Positions 42,973 to 55,219 are shown, counted from the first letter of the stretch. The stretch: 64,000 nt of DNA from Paguma larvata (GCA_030068075.1 CM057828.1:110590699-110654698); one strand, 5' to 3'. Translations and numbers: made by a program. Notes: generated by a model from the sequence alone, not told the origin.

Positions 42973-44364
42973 TAATTGAAATTGTATAACTTCCGTTAGT
43001 CATTTTTCTTGCTTATAGTAGCTTTATTTTATATTTGGAAGCAAATCCTAGCGTAGTGGTTTTTAAATTTTAATATTGATAGGTTGGGTCACGAATCCTA
43101 GTTTTCTTCCCCTCCTTTATCTCAGGACGGTGTGCTCTTCAGACTCTTGATGGGCTTCGATATAAAAAAAGGGACCTGGAATTATTCCCCAGGAAGCTCC
43201 TCTTTTCCAAGCCTGAGAGACAAGGAACGTTGCTGTGCACAAAGGACATGTCCGGTGAGATTAGAGGCTGTAATCATGGGAACCGGGCCATGTAGAGCAA
43301 GATGCAAATCCTTGAAATCATTTTTAATGAAACATAAACATTGAGTTTGCATGAGGGCCACAGTTTCTGGGTGGTTGGTTCTAACTTTGGCAATCAGGGT
43401 GTAGAAGGAAAATCTTCCAATATTAATGGGCTCCAGATGTTCTGGTCCCAGCTGAAAATTTTTCATCATTCATGGTTAATATTTTTGTCAGCAGCAGAGT
43501 TTTGTTGTAATATCTCCAAGTTGGCGATGGTGGCCGTTAGTCATCAAACGGGCTCTAAATGAGAGTTTAATCTTGGGGTCACATTAAGCATCCCATCACA
43601 CTCCGTTTAATTAATAATTGTTTAATAGTACAGCCACCGGAATATTTTTTTATGGGATAATGGACTACAGGACTATCTGATGACAACCAGTCGCTGAAAT
43701 TAGGTATGAATGTGCTGTGCTGTTTTAACAATGGTTGGGGTCCTGGCCAAGGTTTAGAAGAAGGAAACAAGGATGTCAGATGGCCGTCATGTTGGGTGAA
43801 TAAAGAGGCAAAGGTTTACTGCAGATTACAATGAACCTCTTCATCATAGAATTTAGATTAGATTCACATCAGTCGGGGAACAGTGAAGCAGTTACTTTTG
43901 AGAAGCACTTGGGAAGTTCAGATAAAAAAAAAACAACAACAACTTCTGTTTTTAGGACTATAATAGCATGACCACCTACACTTAATCAAAGATAAATCTA
44001 CAAGTCTCTTCCAGGATATGGTTTTAATCATGTAAATAGTCTGTTACTTATATTCGTGGTTCACTTTCTTCTGATGAACGAGAAGAGCACAGTTGACTTT
44101 CCTAGAACTCTTTCCTGAGAATTGCTATCTACACGCCATCTTGAATTCGCAAGGTGCATTTGGTGATTGTGGTTATTATGTGATAGCAGGACTGGTGGAA
44201 TAAGTTACATCGGAAAGGTGTTTGAAGGGCCTGTTGTCACTTGATTTATAACTTGCTAATAAGTGACATCCAGCCTGTCCTGAAGCTTTTCGCAAGTACT
44301 TTTTATAGTGCTTGTATTCGTTGGTGTAACTAGATAATTTTTGAAGTCTCCTGGCCAGGGCATA
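42973..44364. other. unrecognised; AT-rich core with homeodomain-like sites
   Basis: No repeat recognised in 1.4 kb. Around 43604-43640 'cgtttaattaataattgttt' packs TAATTA and ATTA motifs. Such cores are common in developmental enhancers but also in plain AT-rich DNA. Confidence 0.3.
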
Positions 44365-44505
44365 CGGTTTCGTGGTTAATTAGAGGCCTGGATTATAGGC
44401 CTCTCGAGCCACTTAGCAAATGAATAATTTGTGGCTACTGACAAATAATAGAATCTCTTTGGGCCTTTGTAATTTTTTTTTAAATGATAATAAATCATTT
44501 GCCTC
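44365..44505 (+). mobile_element. MIR, diverged
   Basis: 'cgtggttaattagaggcctg', 'cgagccacttagcaaatgaa', 'gggcctttgtaattttttt' and 'aaatgataataaatcatttg' follow MIR order. Confidence 0.5.
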
Positions 44506-45269
44506 TATACTAAGTCTTTAATCAACAGAACACTTAAGGAGTTTCAGGGCTTATAAAGGAAAGGTCATTTGCTGGAATGTTAGCACAAAGGAAAGATGTT
44601 ACTGTCGATTCTAAATGTGTGTGCAGACTGTTCACTGGGGAAGATGGCGTGCCTTCCTCATTTTTCCATTTGCCTCGTCATTCACGGTCCAACAGATGTA
44701 TCGCCCGTAGTGGGGGTAGTGGGGAGATGCAGCGGTCCCCCCCACCCAGAGGGACTGGCAGGGCTCATAGCTAGAATCGACAAGATTTTAAAAAATACAT
44801 GTTTTGGTTTTCACAGATTGTCTCATCTGTTGAGAAGTGCTTTTGAAAATTTAAATCACACACTCATTCTTCGATGATGCTTTCCATCAAGAATTGACTA
44901 TATCGAGTCTTCTTAGACTTCCCCTGGCCCCCTTTGAAGCCCAAGGCTCATTTCCATGTGTAATTCCACATGGACAATGTCACAGCCGGCTCTAAAATTA
45001 CCAGTGAGCATTGGTTCCAGGTGCTCTGAGGAATCTGACTCTCTGAAGCAAGAAAAGGTTTCCCTTCTGCTAACTGAAGTCCTGGATTTTCCTCCTCAAA
45101 ATCATGAAATGGTTTGCCAGCTCCAGGTGGAGGGGTATGATGTGACAGAAGAGGAAACGGGTAAGAGTTCTGTTCTAATATTAAATATCTTTCTGTCATC
45201 TCTACCTGCTCCCAGATGGTATTATTGAAAATAAAAGTAATAATAACAGAATAACAGCACCGAAGAGAG
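44506..45269. other. no recognised feature
   Basis: Single-copy-looking; chance frames only. Confidence 0.35.
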
Positions 45270-45412
45270 CCAGCATCGCTTAAACCTTGATTATGTGTCA
45301 GACACTCTGCGAAGTACATTACCCTCATTATACTCTCTAATCCTAAAGGCAGCCCGAAAGCAAGGCATCATTAGTATATTTGCCCCTATCTTACAAATGG
45401 GTCTGGAATGGC
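45270..45412 (-). mobile_element. MIR, reverse
   Basis: 'gattatgtgtcagacactct', 'gcgaagtacattaccctcat', 'ctctaatcctaaaggcagcc' and 'gcccctatcttacaaatggg' match reverse MIR. Confidence 0.65.
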
Positions 45413-45849
45413 TAAGATGTTTAATTGTTGGGTCACTCTTTTCTCCTGCTTTTAAAATTTATTTATCCGTTCTTTTAACAAAGGTTTATAGAGTTACTGC
45501 TGTGTCCCAGGCCCTGTTTTAGTCTCTATATAACCCGAGAAAGATGTGATGATTTGACAAATTCCTTTGCTCTACGGGAAGAAAGGAGGTTATATAAGAG
45601 CAGTGGGCTTCTGAGAAAATGAGGGAATGTTAACCTCATTTACCGCCTCTTGCATCTACCCCGAGGGACAGTAATAAGAACCCCATCTTGCAGGTGGATG
45701 TCTGTCATGGTCACCTTTTCAACTGGGTGGGGAGAATGACATCCTGAGAATGTGAATGGTTCTTAGTTCAGGCTTTGGGGGAGGTCTGGCCTAAGAAATG
45801 ATGGGGGAATTTCCAGGTCTGAGAAAGCTCACGAATGAACTTAGAATCC

Positions 45850-46270
45850 TGCTATTTCCATTGGAAAGGGCCTCACAGTCTTTGAATCCAGCCCTGAGAC
45901 CAAATTTCTCTTCAGCACAAGATCCCCCTCTTAACAAGTGGTCAGAGTACCTCTGCGCGCACACTTTCTGTGCTAACGAACTCTACCTCGTAAGGCGGTC
46001 CATTCTGATGCTAAAGGTTATTTTTCGTAATACTGAGCCAGCAGTCTGTCTCCACATAACTTCTACTCATTGGTCCCCATTCTGTCTGCTGATGTCATGC
46101 CAAATAAATATAATTCCTTTTTTATAAAAATGCCCTTAAGTGCCTAAAATCAGCACATTAAGACTTTATTTCCTGCTCCTTCAGCCTTCCCTCATGTGCT
46201 ATGATTCTTAAATCCTTCGGTCTCTTAGCTGGAGCAAGAGACACTGGAAATTTATGTGCTAGGCCCATTC
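45850..46270 (-). mobile_element. L3/CR1-type LINE relic, reverse
   Basis: 'cgaactctacctcgtaaggc', 'ggtccattctgatgctaaag', 'ctgagccagcagtctgtctc' and 'taacttctactcattggtcc' match reverse CR1/L3 3' sequence. Edges uncertain. Confidence 0.65.
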
Positions 46271-47124
46271 AAGGCTCACTGGGAAGAGCTATTAATAAAT
46301 ACCACTTAAGTGACAAGAGGCTGTGAAGGATGGGTGCGGTGTCTCCTTTGGTCATTGGGACATGGACAAAGCATCTTTAGAGTCCCAGAGGTTTCTGAGG
46401 TCAGGGCTCATCTGGCTGGTTTTTGAAGCCCTAAATAGTGCTTAGGACCCTGGGAATACTCTTTAGAGAACCAGGCTGCGATACAGTACCAGGGAAGAAA
46501 ATCTAATGCCTTCAGAACATACTTGCTCCTGGCAGTATATGCAGCCATCTCTGAAGAGATTTTCATTTGCAGGGAGGAAGGGGATGGGTGGAATTAAAGC
46601 TTATGGATTCTTTAATACTCTAAACTCTCTTAGAAACAACAACTACCATAAATCCCAGCTCGTTCACCCTCTTAAATACCCTTCCCATCTGTTGTAAAGA
46701 ACTAAAGTTGAGAAAAGGCCATCGATGTCCCCTGACAATGCCCCCTCCGTGTGATCACACCATGATGCTCAACCTACTCCCTCTTACCCACTCTGAGAGT
46801 AAAGGTAAGATTTTTAACATAATGTTGTACCTAAATGTAGGCCATGTAGGTTATCCCATTACCAGTAATAGAAACTCATTTTTAGTATTATCTATCTATG
46901 ATGATAAATTATTTTGTTGTTTGCTTCATTGATATTTTCAGAGGACTTTGTCTTTGGTATATGAAGCTTTGTTAGAACCTACCCTGTAGATTTAAAACCA
47001 TGTTAATAGAATGATGAAATGTTACTTTATCATGATTTCTTCTGCTAAAAAGAATACCCCCTCTTATTTGTTACTTAACTGTATTAATTGCTACACTTTG
47101 CCACCAGCTTTGATGATGAAGCAT
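46271..47124. other. no recognised feature
   Basis: AT-leaning single-copy-looking DNA. Nothing supported. Confidence 0.35.
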
Positions 47125-47275
47125 CCTTTATAATACCTACATGGTGGAGTGAGCAACATTATCTCCATGTTGCCAGTCAGACAGCTGGCGCTGAGAAATG
47201 TCCATGACTTGTATAGGGTTTTGTTACTCAGAGCCCGCGTAATGTACAAGTCTTCTGCCCACTAATGTTCACCTT
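47125..47275 (-). mobile_element. MIR, reverse, diverged
   Basis: 'cattatctccatgttgccag', 'ctggcgctgagaaatgtcca' and 'gggttttgttactcagagcc' keep the reverse MIR spacing. Confidence 0.45.
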
Positions 47276-48239
47276 GCAGAATTCTGTAGAACATGAGCTA
47301 ACTAAAATGGTGTGAGAATTAAATTTGCTTAGGCAGAGTTGAATTCCAGTCCAATGGAAAACACTAAGGACATGAATTAGACCTATCCATCAGACAGTTA
47401 AAAATAAAATAAAACTTAATTATTATCTCTTAAACAAAAATCAGAAAAGGGAAAACGTGTATTTCTTTGAAAATATACCAAGGTTAAGTTTTTCAAAGCT
47501 CATGGTTTCCTGTGGCATGTGAGCTATTCTGGGGGCAGAGTAAGCACTCAGTCACGCTCAATTCCCTAGAGCCACGGTGATTTCCTTCTTTTCTTATCTA
47601 ATCAGTCTCTAGGAGTCTGCTAAGAGTAAGGCACACAAACAGCTCCTATTAAAGAAAAATTTTGGTAGTCAGAAGATTAATATCATGAGGATAGAAAACA
47701 GGCCTATCACTGAGGTTTGGTGACTGCGATGCCAAAGCCACAGATCTGGCTAACCTCAAACTCGTCTCTTAATGAGAGAGTAAAATTTAAGGAGAACTCA
47801 TCTAATTCTTTGAAGGTTTAAGATAAGCTCTTGTTGACTAGAGACAGAAATCTATGTTTTGGGGGGTAACTGGAAATATTATTTTCACTTTTAGGTAAGA
47901 TGTGTGTTAGTCTTGGCTCTAAAGGAACATTTCATATCCAAGATTCTCAAGGAACTCTTCTGAGATTAATTCATTTTGGAAAAGCGTAACTTCTTTGCTT
48001 CCATTCCATGGAGACTTAAATGAGTACTGGCGGGGGATGTTTCTTTTCCAAGGAAGGTGTAACACACCAGAGGCTGAGTTCTTACACAGCTCAGAGTCTG
48101 TAATCCTCCTAACGGACCCTCCTCCACTTCATTTTGAAACAGAAGAATGTCAAAAACCACAATTTATGTTCAGAGCATGGATTTTAAATATTGATGTCAT
48201 ATATACCTAAGAGAGGTATCTGAGCCATTATTGGCCTAG
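47276..48239. other. no recognised feature
   Basis: About 1 kb of AT-rich single-copy-looking DNA. Confidence 0.35.
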
Positions 48240-48455
48240 TGCCTTCATCTGACTACCACCCATTCATCCATCTACCAACTCTCTCTCTCTCCGTCCCTCC
48301 CTCCAGCCACCCACCACCCACCATCTCTCCATCCTTTATCATCTATCCATCCATCCACCATCTATCCCTCCCTTCCTTCCTTCATCCATCTACCATCCAG
48401 TATCTATCCATCCACCATCCTCCACCTACCCATCTCCTATCCATCATCCATGTAT
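48240..48455. repeat. (ATCC/CCAT)n tetranucleotide-derived region
   Basis: Imperfect ccatccat, tctatcca and ccaccatc blocks over about 215 bp. The Ser/Pro/His-rich frame across it is a by-product. Confidence 0.9.
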
Positions 48456-48462
48456 TCATTCA

Positions 48463-48708
48463 GTGTTGTGTAATGGTTAGCGCATGCATTCTGAAGTCAA
48501 TCTGGTTTGAATCCCAACCCTCTCACTTACCAGCTGTGTGAGCTTGGGCAAGTTATTCTGTATGCCCAAATTTTCTCATCTGTAAAATTAAGATCGTAAG
48601 AGCATGTATCTTGCAATATTACTATGAAGGTTAAGTAAGTTCATATGAGCAAAATGCTTGGAGCAGTGCCCTGGTACATCACTAGCACTGTTCAAATAGT
48701 TGTTATTG
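48463..48708 (+). mobile_element. MIR, near full length
   Basis: 'tgtgtaatggttagcgcatg', 'ctggtttgaatcccaaccct', 'ttaccagctgtgtgagcttg', 'ctcatctgtaaaattaagat' and 'ggagcagtgccctggtacat' follow the MIR consensus end to end. Best-preserved MIR in the window. Confidence 0.92.
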
Positions 48709-48762
48709 TGTTATCGTTTATATTGCTTTTTAATATATAATTTTTGTGTTTATTTTTTGTAA

Positions 48763-48971
48763 CTTTTTTAATGTTTATTTATTTATTTTTGAGAGAGAGG
48801 AACAGAGCATGGGAGGGGAAGGGCAGAGAGAGGGAGACACAGAATCCAAAGCAGGCTTCAGGCTCTGAGCTGTGAGCACAGAGCCCAATGCAGGGCTCGA
48901 ACTCATGAACCCTGAGATTGTGGCCTGAGCTGAAGTCAGACGCTCAACCAACTGAGCCACCCAGGCACCCC
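48763..48971 (-). mobile_element. CAN-SINE, member of a head-to-tail pair
   Basis: Minus-strand copy from 'ttttttaatgtttatttatt' to 'gagccacccaggcacccc'. It directly abuts the SINE at 48973-49187. Confidence 0.97.
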
Positions 48972-48972
48972 G

Positions 48973-49187
48973 TGTTTATTTATTTATTCTTGAGAGAGAG
49001 AGAGAGAGCACACACGCATGAGCTCAAGTGGAGAGGGGCAGAGAGAAGGGAGATACAGAATCCAAAGCAGCCTCCAGGCTCTGAGCTGTCAGTGTGGAGC
49101 CTGATGTGGGGCTGGAACCCATGAACCATGAGATCATGACCTGAGCTGAAGTCTGATGCTTAACCGACTGAGCCACCCAAATGCCCC
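48973..49187 (-). mobile_element. CAN-SINE, member of a head-to-tail pair
   Basis: Minus-strand copy from 'tgtttatttatttattcttg' to 'gagccacccaaatgcccc'. The one at 48763-48971 probably inserted in, or next to, its A tail. Confidence 0.97.
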
Positions 49188-49546
49188 TGTTATTATTTTA
49201 TTATTGATGAAACAACTCAGATGATAAAAAGATGAGTGACCAACCTGTTGGTACAGAATAAATAAATCGGGTTAGAAAATCTACTTCTTTGATTCTTTAC
49301 CCCCTTTTCCTGAAAGTGGAGAAGAACCAGGGAAGAGGTATCATTAGAGGAAGCGAGTTTGAGATCGTTTTCAGAGGACTAAATTATTTGGTTTAATTTT
49401 GGCATGAGAGCTGAGTTCTGAGAGGTTTTTTTTTTTTTAATTTTTTATTGTTGTGGTTGGTTTCCTTTTGTTTTAATTGCTAATTATTTCTAAATCTCCA
49501 AAAGAAAGTTGAGAAGACTTATTAACTTATTTACTTATCGCTCTGA
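49188..49546. other. no recognised feature
   Basis: Contains a T-rich stretch at 49428-49452. Otherwise single-copy-looking. Confidence 0.35.
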
Positions 49547-49625
49547 ACAACTAGACCATAAAACCCCTACGGGCAGGAATTGTTTTCTTCCTGTCTGATA
49601 TCCCAGTGCCATAATCCCAGCATCC
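49547..49625 (+). mobile_element. L2 LINE 3' fragment
   Basis: 'caactagaccataaaacccc' and 'gggcaggaattgttttcttc' match the L2 'actagactgtgagctccttgagggcaggg' region. Confidence 0.65.
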
Positions 49626-49987
49626 TGGATCTTTGGGGTACCTGAGAAGCATAGATTCATGAGAATGTTTGCAAAGAAACATCCCAGAGACTAGGGGAAA
49701 GGGAAATCCACTGAGAAGAGTTTTGGAGTAGGAGCCAGGCGAAGGTGTTAGCTCAGTCTCCAGGGATCCAGAAGAGACATTTGGCACCCATACAGGAGGA
49801 TCTGCCTCTGTCTCTCCAGGGGCCCTGCAGCCAGGACACATTGCTCAATCCTGAATGGAGGGTGGAATTGAGGATAGATTAGCAAGGAGGTAGGTGCCCC
49901 TAAAGAAGTTTGCCAGGGAAGATGAAGCAAGAATATTGGGAAGAGGCTGAGAAATGTTCTCCTGTAGTCAACCCAATTCAGTTGGAG

Positions 49988-50050
49988 GGCCAGTATTTAT
50001 TGAGCACCTAGAATGGACAAAACACTAGGCTGGGGATACTGTGTGTGTGT
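49988..50050 (-). mobile_element. L2 LINE 3' tip, reverse
   Basis: 'ccagtatttattgagcacct' and 'actaggctggggatactgtg' match the reverse L2 3' end. Confidence 0.6.
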
Positions 50051-51040
50051 TGCAGGGGAGAGGATGCTTCTGGACGAGGATCTGGCCCCGTGTGCACTGT
50101 TCCCCCAGCCTCTCCCTGTAGAGATTTGGCCGGAACTCGGTGCTTCCCAGAAGGTATCAACTCCATCTCAGATTGTCTGACTTTTACAATTTTACACTTA
50201 ACTGGCAACACAAGAGATCCAGGTATAAGACAGAAAAGTCATGCTAACCCAGAGTGGCCAGCTATCCCAGGTTGCTTGGAACTGCCTTGTTTTTAACACC
50301 AAAAGTCGTCAGCAAATGGGACACATGGGCACACTATTTCTACTTAATGTTAGTAAATACGTGACAGGAACAGTATGGGAAGAGATGCCTGAATAATATG
50401 TAGTTTATTCACTTCTCTTAAGCCTGTTAAACTTGACTTAGGTTTATTTAGCTTGTTTATTTTTTTTTCATTTTTTAGCTTGTTTATTATTTATTTAAAC
50501 AGTAGAGAGGTGAGTGGGTGAATCACACAGTACTGGCCCCTGTTCCGTTATTTTTACCGAGATTCCTTTTGTCAAGACACTCTGTGTCGATAGCCAGATG
50601 GCTGTAAGAAGTGGCCCGGGAAGCTCAGTGTACAGATATCACTGAGTCTTAACTCTATCCATTGTACAGTGTCTCCTCCAGAGAACCCCTGGGGAACTTT
50701 AGGACCGGGGACACTCAAGCGCTGGCTGCCAGGAAGGTGGGTCCCCTTCGTGGCTTTCCTGTAGCAAGTTGAAACTCCCTGGCCTGTGGCATGAATTCTT
50801 CTCAATTCTTCTTCTTTTCTTTTTGCCCCATCTTCACCCTTTATTTTTGTTCTGTACCACATGTGTTTTGTGTAAGTTATTTAGATGTGTACACAAAATG
50901 GAGTTAAGTGATATTTCTGGCCATACATGACTTGAGCCATTAAAGTCGATGGAGGTAGAATGTATTATCTCATTTGCCTGTGGTAAATGCCAGGAGGTCC
51001 CCTATGTAATGGTAGGTGATTGATTTCACGATCCTCTGCA
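50051..51040. other. no recognised feature
   Basis: About 1 kb with a T-rich patch near 50455-50490. No repeat or coding domain recognised. Confidence 0.35.
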
Positions 51041-51268
51041 TGGCTGGCTCAGTCGGTTAAGTGTGGTTAAGAGTCTGACTTTGGCTCAGGTCATGATCTT
51101 ACGGTTCGTGGTTTGGGGCCCTGTGTCAGGCTCTGTGCTGACTGCTCAGAGCCTGGAGCCTGCTTCAGATTCTGTCTCCCTCTCTGTCTGCCCCTCCCCG
51201 ACTCATGCTCTGTCTCTCTCTGGCTCTCAAAAATAAATAGTAACATTAAAAAATTTAAAAAAAAGAAA
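51041..51268 (+). mobile_element. CAN-SINE, 5'-altered
   Basis: The first bases are lost or diverged ('tggctggctcagtcggtt'), and 'gtggttaag' repeats the end of the A-box segment. The rest is typical with an A-rich tail. Confidence 0.93.
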
Positions 51269-51989
51269 GATTAATATCTTCAGAGTATGGTAGGATAATG
51301 TTGCAAAGTAACCAAAGCGTTAGTCCATTGCTTATCCTTACAATCCACAGGGAAGAGTAATTCAGAGGGGAAGTAAGTTGTGTATGTAGAGGTTTGGGTC
51401 TCAAACAAGGTGGGTCCCACCCCCTGACTTCTCTGGGTAAAGACCAAAGGAAGAGAATAAAAGGTCTTGGAGGAATCAGTTGGCAGAGAGATCATAGGTC
51501 TCACTGCTCCTGCACCCATCTCTGGGGAAGTGACTAGATCCCCAAATAGAAATGGCTGCTCAGATCTAGAGTCCTATGAGGAGCCTTCCAGGATCCCATG
51601 GCCATCTGTTCCCAAGCAGACCATGGAAATAGCTGAAAGAGAGCTGGGCCTAAGGAGACCTCAAGGATGATAGCTGCCCTTGTGGACTGAGACCTGAGAC
51701 CACAGCAGATCTGTGAGGATGCTGGTGTGGACTGACAATGACCCCTGGACAAGACCTGCACCAGGCCCTCCAGCCCCAACACCTTGACCACACAGAAGTC
51801 ATCCCTCCCCGTGCACAAGGAAAGGAGGTAGCCCTGGATTGCCAGAGATATTTCCTCCAAATGAGGGCTTCAAATAAATATTGAGTTGGTTTTAGAAAAA
51901 TAGTAATACATTTCCTTCATATCTGATGTCGTGGGCTAAGATGATGCTTGCTTGGGTATAGCAGTGATGAAAACAGTGACTCATGAAGT
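51269..51989. other. no recognised feature
   Basis: Single-copy-looking; a 108-codon minus frame (51534-51860) is not recognisable. Confidence 0.35.
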
Positions 51990-52165
51990 GTTGGCGATGT
52001 TGTGTCTGCTCCTCTGCTAAGCGCTGTACATGGATTAACTCATGAAATTCTTACAACACAGCTACTACTAAATTTCCACTTTGGAGGAAATCGAGGCACA
52101 AAGAGGTTAAACAACTTGCTCAAGGTCACGTAGGAGGATACGGTATTTAAACCTGAGTAATGTCA
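51990..52165 (-). mobile_element. MIR, reverse
   Basis: 'ctgctaagcgctgtacatgg', 'attaactcatgaaattctta', 'gaggcacaaagaggttaaac' and 'aacttgctcaaggtcacgta' match reverse MIR well. Confidence 0.88.
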
Positions 52166-52179
52166 ATGACCCTTACCTG

Positions 52180-52620
52180 CACAATGTTTACAAACCAGAT
52201 GGCCAGAAAGTCTTTCCTAATCTCAAGCTAAAGACTTCTTGTGGGAGTTTAAAACCATTTCTTCTTATTTGGTTCTTAACAGAAAGAGCTAATAGCTACT
52301 CATGTGATCCATATCTTTTTCTCCATTTCCTCTTTTTCCACCCCAAATGACCTCAGTTGCCTCAGCCTCTCCTCAAGGCTGTCGCTATTTCATTATTTTT
52401 GATTTGCCTCTTGCTTTAGTGTCTGGGCATGAATTGGAACAGAGGTCAATATGTAATGAGTAGTCCAGGAAGAGTGTATCTTCGTGGTTCCCAAATCGGT
52501 GCACTCTGGTGTTGAATTTAGCGATTTCTTTCAACAAGAAGTAGTTCTCTCTCGTGATCTCCCATGGTCTCAGGTCTAAGTCTGCCATGCTTTTATGAAG
52601 AGGCCCCAGTGGTCTTTTTC
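52180..52620 (-). mobile_element. L3/CR1-type LINE relic, reverse
   Basis: 'agaaagtctttcctaatctc', 'gtttaaaaccatttcttctt', 'gcctcagcctctcctcaagg', 'tgtctgggcatgaattggaa' and 'gagtagtccaggaagagtgt' follow reverse CR1/L3 order. Confidence 0.65.
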
Positions 52621-53379
52621 TAAATCTTCTGGAAATGAGCTATTTGGCCTTATGTACGTGGCCAATTGCCAGGCCTGTTTTCTGTCTATTTCAATTATGG
52701 TGGCAGAGGAGATAAAAATACAAAGACAAAAAAGTCATTTTTCTCCCCCAAAACACCAAAATTCTTTGAGCCTTTCATTCCCTTCTGCTTTTTTTGTCGA
52801 TAACAATGAATAATGGTTTCTGCTCCTGCTTTTATTGGCTTAGCAATTGAGGTCATAAGAATGTAAATGTTTCCCTAAGGAAAAATACATTTGGGGGATT
52901 AACCAGATTGTTTCTTTTATTTTAAAATTTTTAGTTATAAAAGGAAGAATCTGCTGAACTAAACTAAGTTACGATCCCAAACAGAAAACAGAGAGCAGAG
53001 ACCACCATTCATTTGAGTAGGAACTCCTGGGATTTGCGTAGGTCAACTCTGGGGGTTTCATTTTAGTTGGCATGGCTTTAAAGGGTTCTATTTTAAATTT
53101 AATGACTGTCCTATTTAAACATATTTATATATGGGTCAGGTCACATCATTAGTAAAACTGATTTTGTCCGGTATTTTATTCCTTTAACTGACCATTACTA
53201 CTCTCTTTTTTATGCCAATGTCTCAATGTGAGGTGGCTTTGGGAAATGGCTATTGCCTTTTTCTCATCATGCATTCCCCCCTTCCACCCAGGTCTCCTGT
53301 AATCTGTCTTTTATCCTCACACCTCTGTTAAAACCGTGCTCTTAGAATTTAGCAAAAATTTCTTTAAGGCAAAATGGAA
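52621..53379. other. no recognised feature
   Basis: AT-leaning single-copy-looking DNA; the L2 that follows may extend into its end. Confidence 0.35.
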
Positions 53380-53990
53380 AGAACTTGTGTCCTTTCTTGT
53401 TGCTCTACCTGAGATCTTTGGCACTGTTAACCATCTTGTCTCTCTCCTTCGCACCTCAGTTCTTGGCCTCTTTGCTACCTTGTGACCATTTCTTCTCTCA
53501 GGAGATGTCCATCCTCTCTGGGGCTTTCTCCAAGGCTTGTCTTCTGTCTCTAGACTTAATTTTTTCTAAATTAATCTTGGTGTAGGCTCGTATCTTTAGC
53601 TGTCAACGTTATTTATGTAATTCCCAGGTCCACATCTCCCACAACTGTCTCTCTCTGCACTCCCAGCCAGTATCTCCATCACCTGCTGAATAATTTCATC
53701 TATTGATTTGTTTTACCCTGGTACTTGAAGCTCAGCAGACCACCTGTCAAAATCATCTTCTTGCTTTTAGGTTCACTCCTCCTCCTGAATTCTCCCCCAG
53801 TGGCACTATCATTTCATCTCTGATTCACTCAGACTGGAAAACTCATGGTCATCTGTGACTCCTTTCCCTAGACTTTGAGTTCCAAGGGGAGCAGAGGTAG
53901 CGTCCACCTTCTCCAACATCTGCCAGGAGCCTGGCACAGTGCTTGGCACATAGTAGGAACTTAATACATATTTGCGGAATGTTTGACTGA
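53380..53990 (+). mobile_element. L2 LINE, ORF2 end to 3' tip
   Basis: Collinear with L2 ORF2 and tail: 'gatctttggcactgttaacc', 'gtccacatctcccacaactg', 'ggttcactcctcctcctgaa', 'gactttgagttccaagggga', 'ggcacagtgcttggcacata' and 'gtaggaacttaatacatatt'. The frame is broken by stops. About 0.6 kb, one of the longest L2 relics here. Confidence 0.82.
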
Positions 53991-54084
53991 ATTTTCCCTT
54001 TTGTTATTTGCATTCCCTCACTCGCCAACCTGATTGATCCGTCAACCAGCCTACATATATCATATATGTATTTGTGGCTCTGTA

Positions 54085-54326
54085 GAGTGCTTATTGGGAT
54101 TGAAAGCTCTTGTGTTGGACTGCCTGGGTCTGAATCTTGGCTCATCTGCTCCCTAGCTGGATAATCTTGAGAATGTTACTTAACTGCTCTTAATGGTCTT
54201 AACTTTAGTTTCTGTCTGTCTGTAAAGTGAGGGAAGTAATAATTCCTAGCCGTGTGTATTGACATGAAGATGAAATGAGACAATCTGCATTAAGTCAGTA
54301 TAGTAAGTGTTCGGTAAAGCTTTTGG
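54085..54326 (+). mobile_element. MIR
   Basis: 'gactgcctgggtctgaatct', 'ctccctagctggataatctt', 'gagaatgttacttaactgct', 'gtctgtaaagtgagggaagt' and 'tagtaagtgttcggtaaagc' follow MIR order. A triplet array begins at its 3' end. Confidence 0.85.
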
Positions 54327-54512
54327 TTGATGATGAGGGTGATGATGATGGTGATGGTGGTGATGATAATGATGATGGTGGTGATGATGGTGATTATGAT
54401 GGTGGTGATGATGACAGTGATGATGTTGATGGTGGTGATGACGATGGTGGTGATGATGATCATGGTGATGATGATGGTGGTGATGTTGATGATGACAATG
54501 ATGGCAGAGGAT
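54327..54512. repeat. (GAT/GGT)n trinucleotide array
   Basis: About 186 bp of gat, ggt and gac triplets in constant phase, open in several frames. The Asp/Gly-, Met/Val- and His-rich translations are all artefacts of the repeat. Confidence 0.95.
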
Positions 54513-54954
54513 AGGCATGAGTGGGACGTGTTGAGGTTTGGAAGCAGGTGAGATGCTATGAGGGTTATCATTTCAGGGTAACGGCAAGAAACAGCAGTGG
54601 AATACCAAGGTCCATTGTGTGTTTAGGGCAGAAGATTGAGCACTCTGATGGGCATGAAGAGCAGTGGGAGAAAAGACAGATTGAAACTGACCTGGTAGGA
54701 AAATGGGTTCCAACTGTGCTCAAGGCCCTGGGGTTTTCTTGGAGGGGTCTCAGAGACTCCATGGTTGGGGGGATAGAGATGGGGTGGGGTGGCTGAAGGA
54801 CTAGAGACTAAAACATATGAGGGTCGACTGTCTGGAGAGGGAGAATGTGCTAGGCCTGTGTGCAGATTTGGGCAGAGATGCTCTGCTTTTGACATTTTAC
54901 CTCTTGGTTTTTAAGGTCACCTTTGAAGAAAAAGTCCTGCTGCTTTAAAAAATG
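54513..54954. other. no recognised feature
   Basis: Single-copy-looking; may be upstream decayed L2. Confidence 0.3.
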
Positions 54955-55080
54955 TGAAAATCACTGGTAAATGCCTTGAAGGCAAGCTAAGGAGTTTGAG
55001 CTTCATGCAGTGAGCAGTAGGGAATCTATGAGGATGTGGACAGAAGAGCAATAAGACTAAAGCAATGCTTTTTCAAAACT
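54955..55080 (-). mobile_element. L2 LINE fragment, reverse
   Basis: 'gccttgaaggcaagctaagg', 'agtttgagcttcatgcagtg' and 'cagtagggaatctatgagga' match reverse L2 ORF2. Confidence 0.5.
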
Positions 55081-55219
55081 CTTCTCAAATTCTTCAGTGT
55101 GTGTGGAGTTGGCTAGAAAGGGAAACAAACACATTCTCCAGGAAGGGCCAGTAGGAGACTGACTCTTCCTCCAAGATACCTGCTGTCTCTGTCCTCTGCT
55201 GAGCAGTCTCGGGGACAGA

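Noticed and set aside
54246..54571. His-rich, Asp/Gly-rich and Ile/Thr-rich proteins
   Set aside because: All come from different frames of one triplet repeat.
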